Below are positions 59,846 through 64,000 of a stretch of DNA of 64,000 bases, piece after piece. The stretch comes from Bradyrhizobium commune. Lineage in GTDB: Bacteria; Pseudomonadota; Alphaproteobacteria; Rhizobiales; Xanthobacteraceae. How positions within the stretch are numbered: the first letter of the stretch is position 1; each line of letters opens with the position of its first letter. Made by a program: the position numbers and the translations under genes. A model generated the notes under the pieces. The model saw only the letters and a program-made list of their open reading frames with translations. It ran no database searches and was not told where the DNA came from. Location: positions 2,790,001 to 2,854,000 of the forward strand of contig NZ_CP061379.1 of NCBI RefSeq assembly GCF_015624505.1, given 5' to 3'.

Positions 59846-60667
59846 TCACGTCACCCGCGCGATCAGCTCCATGGCGCCGTGCGGTGCGCGCACCTTGCCC
59901 TCGTGAATGACGTAGGCGAACACGTCGCGCGGCTCCTTCTTCGGCTTGGCCTTGTCGACCTTCGGCAGGTCGTCGGGCTCACTGCCCTCGGCCCAGGCCT
60001 GGAACCGCTTGCTCCAGGCATCGAGCTCCTTCGGCGGATAGCAGGTCTTGATCTCGTCATTGCCCTTCTGGAGCCGGGCATAGACGAAATCGCCGGCAAC
60101 GTCGGCGATCGCCGGATATTTGCCGTGCTCGGCGAACACGACAGGCGTCTCGAAGTCGCGGATCAGCGTGACGAAGTCCGGCGTGCAGAAGCTGTCGTGG
60201 CGCACTTCCACCACATGCCGCAGCGCGCGGCCGTCGACCTTGCGCGGCAGAAGCTCCAAAAACTTGCCGAAATCGGCGCCGTCGAATTTCTTGGTCGGCG
60301 CGAACTGCCACAGCACCGGGCCAAGGTGATCACCGAGTTCCAGCACGCCGGAATCATAGAACCGCTTGATGGAATCGCCGGCCTCCGCCAGCACGCGGCG
60401 GTTTGTGGCGAAACGCGGCCCCTTGACCGAGAACACAAAGCTCTCCGGCACTTCGGCTGCCCATTTGCGAAAGCTCTCGGGCTTCTGCGAACCGTAATAG
60501 GTGCCGTTGATCTCGATCGAGGTCAGCTTCGAGGCCGCGTAGGACAGCTCCTTGGCCTGCGTCAGCTTCTCCGGATAGAACACGCCGCGCCAGGGCTCGA
60601 ACGTCCAGCCGCCGATGCCGATGAAGATGTTGCCGGATTTTTTTGACGCGGTTTTTGCTTTGGCCAC
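59846..60667 (-). CDS. DUF72 family protein
   Basis: 273 aa from a GTG at 60667. TIM-barrel-like family with IFIGIGGWTFEPWRGVFYPEKL near residue 16, SIEINGTYYGSQKPESFRKWAAEVPESFVFSVKGPRFAT near 45, GPVLWQFAPTKKFDGADFGKFLELL near 105 and VFAEHGKYPAIADVAGDFVYARLQ near 170. It is cytoplasmic and its activity is unknown. Operon partner of the DUF488 gene. An in-frame extension upstream is not supported by a ribosome-binding site. Confidence 0.9.
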   Translation of the reverse strand: MAKAKTASKKSGNIFIGIGGWTFEPWRGVFYPEKLTQAKELSYAASKLTSIEINGTYYGSQKPESFRKWAAEVPESFVFSVKGPRFATNRRVLAEAGDSIKRFYDSGVLELGDHLGPVLWQFAPTKKFDGADFGKFLELLPRKVDGRALRHVVEVRHDSFCTPDFVTLIRDFETPVVFAEHGKYPAIADVAGDFVYARLQKGNDEIKTCYPPKELDAWSKRFQAWAEGSEPDDLPKVDKAKPKKEPRDVFAYVIHEGKVRAPHGAMELIARVT

Positions 60668-60708
60668 GGAGGATCTCGTATCGACGGGGAGGGGAGGCCT
60701 GCATCCTA

Positions 60709-60758
60709 GAGCATGATCCGGAAAAGTGTGAAGCGGTTTTCCGAGAGGAATCATGCTC
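60709..60758. repeat. Intergenic palindromic repeat (GAGCATGATCCGGAAAAG type)
   Basis: GAGCATGATCCGGAAAAG at the left is mirrored by TTTTCCG...ATCATGCTC at the right. The same element type is frequent between rhizobial genes. It lies upstream of the DUF72 gene and of the small secreted protein gene. Confidence 0.7.
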
Positions 60759-60869
60759 AATCGATAACCCAAAGCGCGATCACATCGCGCTTTGGTCAAA
60801 GCAGATGTGATTGGCCAGTTGCCGTCTCCCGTCTAAGCTCACGATGAATCTGCGCAAAAGGAGAACAAG

Positions 60870-61250
60870 ATGCGGATGCTGATGGTGGGAGCGGCGCTCG
60901 TGGTGATGACATCTGCTGCCATGACTTCTGCGGCTTTGGCTGACGATGACGATGCGAAGGGCGCACAGAAGCTCGCCATGCAGGGCCGCGACGACTATTG
61001 GCATTGCCTGGCGCGGGAATACTCGCGCGACTCTAATCAGGGCCTGTCGGAACAGGATTTTGGCCGCTCGGTTGCGGGTGCCTGTCCGTCGGAGCGCCAA
61101 TATTATCGGGTGGCGCTGCTCGACTATCTCACCGCGCAATATCCGAACATCGATGCCGGCGCCCATCTCGCGACCGCGAACAGGGCGGTGGAGTCTGCGC
61201 AGAAGGACATCGTGATCGCCTTCGTCAAGCACCGGCCACCGCAGAAATAG
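60870..61250 (+). CDS. Small exported protein, 126 aa
   Basis: AAAGGAG precedes ATG 60870 by 7 nt. Signal peptide (MLMVGAALVVMTSAAMTSAALA). The mature part starts with an acidic DDDDAKG stretch and has two conserved-looking cysteines (YWHCLAREYS, GACPSERQYYR). Family unknown. It stands alone after a repeat. Confidence 0.7.
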   Translation: MRMLMVGAALVVMTSAAMTSAALADDDDAKGAQKLAMQGRDDYWHCLAREYSRDSNQGLSEQDFGRSVAGACPSERQYYRVALLDYLTAQYPNIDAGAHLATANRAVESAQKDIVIAFVKHRPPQK

Positions 61251-61352
61251 GGCATTCGCTACTCGCCATTCGCTATTCGCCCCTCCGGAGCCCTTCCGGC
61301 CGCGCGTTCATCCATGGTAATATCGGGGACTTCTGGAATAGGGCGGGTTCGC

Positions 61353-61553
61353 ATGTCGTCTGAGTCGGTGGGTGGCATTTTTGGCGCGATCGTTGCGGCG
61401 GTCGTGCTTGCGGTCGCCGTCGTCTTCGGGCCGATCGGCCAATACGGAAAGCCCGCCAAGCCGGCCAAGGCCGAGCCGGCCGCCATGGCGCCTGTGGCCC
61501 CGGCTGCGCCCGCGCCGCGGGGCCCGGTGATCCGGGAAGTCCCGAACCAGTAG
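61353..61553 (+). CDS. Small membrane-anchored Pro/Ala-rich protein, 66 aa
   Basis: ATG 61353 with AGGGCGGG upstream. Residues 6-29 form one membrane segment (GGIFGAIVAAVVLAVAVVFG). The rest is a low-complexity Pro/Ala/Lys tail (KPAKPAKAEPAAMAPVAPAAP). An in-frame ATG lies 13 codons earlier. It is probably a small membrane protein with a disordered exposed tail; function unknown. Confidence 0.6.
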   Translation: MSSESVGGIFGAIVAAVVLAVAVVFGPIGQYGKPAKPAKAEPAAMAPVAPAAPAPRGPVIREVPNQ

Positions 61554-61796
61554 CGGCCTGAAAAAGAGCGCTTTTGCCCCCTTGCGAAGCGGTCCTGTCG
61601 TTTCTATCTATCTCCCAACGGCGACGTTGAGCGAAAACTCCGGCGCTGGAACGACCTTGGAATAGCTTGGGCTCGCGCCGGATGTACGCGCGGTCTGCCG
61701 TTCCGGGGTCGTTGGCATTTTAGGGCCTCTTCTGGGCCAATCCCCCGAGAAACCCTGGCTTGGCATCGCTGGACGCGGCGGATATACGCTGCCGTC

Positions 61797-62939
61797 ATGA
61801 ATGAAGCGATCAGACCGGGCCCCGACCAGACGCCCCAGGCCCAGGCGGGCTCGCGCTCGCCAGAACTGTCGGTCATCGTCCCGACCTTCAACGAGCGCGA
61901 CAATGTCACGGTGCTGTACCGGCGGCTGGAGGCGACGTTGGCCGGCATCGCCTGGGAGGTCGTGTTCGTCGACGACAATTCGCCCGACGGCACTTGGGAC
62001 GTCGTGCGTGCCCTTGCGCAGAAGGACAGCCGCGTGCGCTGCATCCGCCGCATCGGCCGCCGCGGCCTGTCGGGTGCGTGCATCGAGGGCATCCTGGCCT
62101 CCAGCGCATCCTATGCGGCGGTGATCGACGCCGATCTCCAGCATGACGAGACGCAGCTGCCGAAGATGCTGTCGCTGCTGGCGAGCGGGCAGGCCGATCT
62201 CGTCGTCGGCAGCCGCTACATCGAGGGCTACAAGAGCGAAGGTTTCAACAAGCAGCGCGCCGGCGCCAGCGCGCTCGCGACCGAGGTCGCAAGGAAGATG
62301 CTGCGGGTCGAGATCGCTGATCCCATGAGCGGGTTCTTCATGGTTCGCCGCGACCGCTTCGAGGAACTGGCGCCGAAGCTGTCCGTGCACGGCTTCAAGA
62401 TCCTGCTCGACCTCGTCGCGACCGCGCATGGCAATCTGCGCGCGGTCGAAATTCCCTACACGTTCGGCGCCCGCCAGCATGGCGAGAGCAAGCTCGATTC
62501 CATGGTCGCGCTGGATTTTCTCGGGCTGGTGCTGGCGAAGCTCACCAACGACATTGTCTCGCTGCGCTTCATCCTGTTCGCGATGGTCGGCGGCATCGGT
62601 CTTGTGGTGCATCTCACCACGCTGTTCATCGGGCTCGAGCTGTTCAAGGCGCCGTTCGCGGAGGCGCAGGCCGCCGGCGCCATTGTCGCCATGACCAGCA
62701 ACTTCATCCTCAACAACTTCCTGACCTATCGCGACCAGCGGCTGAAAGGCTTTGCGATCCTGACCGGCCTGATCATGTTCTACATCGTCTGCAGCGTCGG
62801 CCTGCTCGCCAATGTCGGTGTCGCCTTCTCGGTCTATGACCAGGAGCCGATCTGGTGGCTGGCGGGCGCCGCCGGTGCGCTGATGGGCGTGGTGTGGAAC
62901 TACGCGATGTCCGGACTGTTCGTCTGGCGCAAGAAATAG
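61797..62939 (+). CDS. Dolichol-phosphate mannosyltransferase-like glycosyltransferase fused to GtrA domain
   Basis: 380 aa. GT2 domain at about 20-245: LSVIVPTFNERDNVTVLYRRL, EVVFVDDNSPDGTWDVVRAL, VIDADLQHDETQLPKML (D-x-D metal site) and ADLVVGSRYIEGYKSEGF. The last 120 residues are a GtrA-like domain with four membrane segments (RFILFAMVGGIGLVVHLTTLFIG, AAGAIVAMTSNFILNNFLTYRDQRL). It transfers a sugar from a nucleotide to a polyprenyl phosphate and probably flips the product. The GT39 gene follows 6 bp later, so both act on lipid-linked sugars. Confidence 0.93.
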   Translation: MNEAIRPGPDQTPQAQAGSRSPELSVIVPTFNERDNVTVLYRRLEATLAGIAWEVVFVDDNSPDGTWDVVRALAQKDSRVRCIRRIGRRGLSGACIEGILASSASYAAVIDADLQHDETQLPKMLSLLASGQADLVVGSRYIEGYKSEGFNKQRAGASALATEVARKMLRVEIADPMSGFFMVRRDRFEELAPKLSVHGFKILLDLVATAHGNLRAVEIPYTFGARQHGESKLDSMVALDFLGLVLAKLTNDIVSLRFILFAMVGGIGLVVHLTTLFIGLELFKAPFAEAQAAGAIVAMTSNFILNNFLTYRDQRLKGFAILTGLIMFYIVCSVGLLANVGVAFSVYDQEPIWWLAGAAGALMGVVWNYAMSGLFVWRKK

Positions 62940-62945
62940 CGCAAT

Positions 62946-64000
62946 ATGGGCGGGGCTGACGCGCGGATCATCCGCAACACCGCGCTGGTGATCCTGGCGC
63001 TGGTGACGCTGCGGCTGGTCGCGGCCGCCTTCACGCCGATCACCTTCGACGAAGCCTATTACTGGATGTGGTCGAAGGGCCTCGCGGGCGGCTATTACGA
63101 CCACCCGCCGATGGTCGCCTACGTCATCCGCGCCGGCACCATGATCGCCGGCGACACCGAGCTCGGCGTGCGCCTGGTCTCGATCCTGCTCGCATTGCCG
63201 ATGAGCTACGCGATCTATCGTTCCGCCGCGATCCTGTTCGGCGGCGCGCGGGTGGCCGCAAGCAGCGCCATCCTGCTCAACGTCACGCTGATGGCCGCGG
63301 TCGGCACGCTGATCGTCACGCCGGATGCGCCGCTGCTGGTCGCCTCCAGCTTCGTGCTGTTCTTTCTTGCAAAGGTGCTCGAGACCGGCCGCGGCGCCTG
63401 GTGGCTCGCGGTCGGTGCCGCTGTCGGCGCGGCACTGCTGTCGAAATACACCGCGATGTTCTTTGGCCCTGCGATCCTGATCTGGCTCGCGGCGGTGCCG
63501 AAGCTCAGGCGCTGGTTCCTTTCGCCGTGGCCCTATCTCGGCGGCCTCGTTGCGCTCGCGCTGTTCTCGCCTGTCATCCTGTGGAATTGGGATCATCAAT
63601 GGGTCTCGTTCGTCAAACAGCTTGGCCGCGCGAAGATCGAGGACTTCCGTCCCGTCTTCATTGCCGAGCTGATCCCGACCCAGATCGCCTTCGCAACGCC
63701 GCTCGTCTTCATCCTCGGTGCGATGGGATTGCACGCGCTGACCTGGCACAGGGCCGGCGCGCTGGCTTCGCGCGTGCTGATCGAGACGATGTTCTGGACC
63801 ATCGTCGCCTATTTTATCTGGCATTCGCTGCATGCGCGCGTCGAGGCCAACTGGTTTGCGCCGGTCTATCCGCCGTTCGTGGTTGCCGCCGCTGCCGCCG
63901 CCAATCTCGTGCAGTGGAAGCCGCGGACGCGCCGCCTGGTCGATTTCTGCCTGCGCTGGGCCGCGCCTGCGGGCATCGTGATGTTTGCAGCCCTCATCGT
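62946..64000 (+). CDS. GT39/ArnT-like membrane glycosyltransferase, 3' end beyond window
   Basis: 351 codons visible from ATG 62946; the frame is open at the window end. GT39 signatures: ITFDEAYYWMWSKGLAGGYYDHPPMVAYVIRAG with the Asp-Glu near residue 37, then GDTELGVRLVSILLALPMSY, TPDAPLLVASSFVLFFLAKVL and LLSKYTAMFFGP. Eight or more membrane segments are visible. It moves a sugar from a polyprenyl-phosphate donor to an acceptor outside the cytoplasm, as ArnT and PMT do. It follows the DPM-GtrA gene by 6 bp, forming a donor-maker/transferase pair. The acceptor is unknown. Confidence 0.9.
   Translation, partial: MGGADARIIRNTALVILALVTLRLVAAAFTPITFDEAYYWMWSKGLAGGYYDHPPMVAYVIRAGTMIAGDTELGVRLVSILLALPMSYAIYRSAAILFGGARVAASSAILLNVTLMAAVGTLIVTPDAPLLVASSFVLFFLAKVLETGRGAWWLAVGAAVGAALLSKYTAMFFGPAILIWLAAVPKLRRWFLSPWPYLGGLVALALFSPVILWNWDHQWVSFVKQLGRAKIEDFRPVFIAELIPTQIAFATPLVFILGAMGLHALTWHRAGALASRVLIETMFWTIVAYFIWHSLHARVEANWFAPVYPPFVVAAAAAANLVQWKPRTRRLVDFCLRWAAPAGIVMFAALI

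Noticed and set aside
61608..63833. A 741-codon open frame on the minus strand across the two glycosyltransferase genes
   Set aside because: It is antisense to genes with clear GT2/GtrA and GT39 motifs; its Asp/Arg/Glu/His-rich composition is the usual mirror of GC3-biased coding DNA, and no domain is visible.

Overview
The window reads as chromosomal DNA of a slow-growing rhizobial alphaproteobacterium, most likely Bradyrhizobium. The evidence is high G+C with strong GC3 codon bias, a branched-chain amino-acid ABC operon, a protocatechuate (pca) segment, a CO-dehydrogenase-like cox cluster, many two-component proteins, and palindromic intergenic repeats of the kind common in that genus. The assignment is inferred from gene content; no species is claimed. 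I saw no tRNA, rRNA, CRISPR array or phage.

Layout. 1-5.9 kb: two SDR dehydrogenases (the first cut by the window edge), a membrane cyclic-nucleotide-binding protein, a periplasmic SecD-head-like protein, and an acyl-CoA synthetase with an apparent 3' frameshift. 5.9-13.3 kb: a secreted caspase-like protein behind a perfect CRP-type palindrome, a Tat-exported LVIVD-repeat protein, an M20 amidohydrolase, purB, a 33-codon small ORF beside an array of CTGTCAG half-sites, and a TetR regulator. 13.4-20.5 kb: a NarL-type two-component pair, then a compact five-gene operon (ExbB/MotA-like channel, two membrane-anchored unknowns, metallophosphoesterase, Ser/Thr kinase-UspA fusion), then three very small minus-strand ORFs. 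20.6-26.9 kb: rpe, an EF-hand protein behind a consensus sigma-54 promoter, a P1 peptidase, a hybrid histidine kinase and a single-domain receiver.

27-32.2 kb holds livHMGF-livK. 32.4-37.2 kb holds a low-complexity small protein, a membrane protein and pcaB-pcaD-[IS481-type element]-pcaC; the IS sits in an intergenic palindrome with 50-bp perfect inverted ends and a 4-bp target duplication. 37.4-44.3 kb is a cox-type molybdenum-hydroxylase cluster (coxG, coxS, coxM, coxD, coxE, a split XdhC/CoxF pair and a MoCF-MocA fusion) with no large molybdenum subunit. 44.5-52.4 kb holds DUF4189, CYTH-CHAD and DUF2000 proteins, an ArsR-AHSA1-GFA operon, and a divergent TetR-MFP-ABC export operon, with clear operator palindromes between the two regulators. 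52.4-64 kb holds a membrane class III nucleotidyl cyclase, an orphan PstS, a GntR-MFS-amidohydrolase set, PhzF, DUF488 and DUF72 proteins, small secreted proteins, and two lipid-linked-sugar glycosyltransferases, the last running off the window.

Regulation is visible at several points: a CRP-type site, a sigma-54 promoter, palindromic operators for TetR, ArsR and GntR, and frequent 4-nt stop/start overlaps. The features most worth following up are the kinase/phosphoesterase/ExbB-like operon, the cox cluster without coxL, the IS-split pca operon, the sigma-54-driven EF-hand protein and the caspase-like gene with the CRP site.
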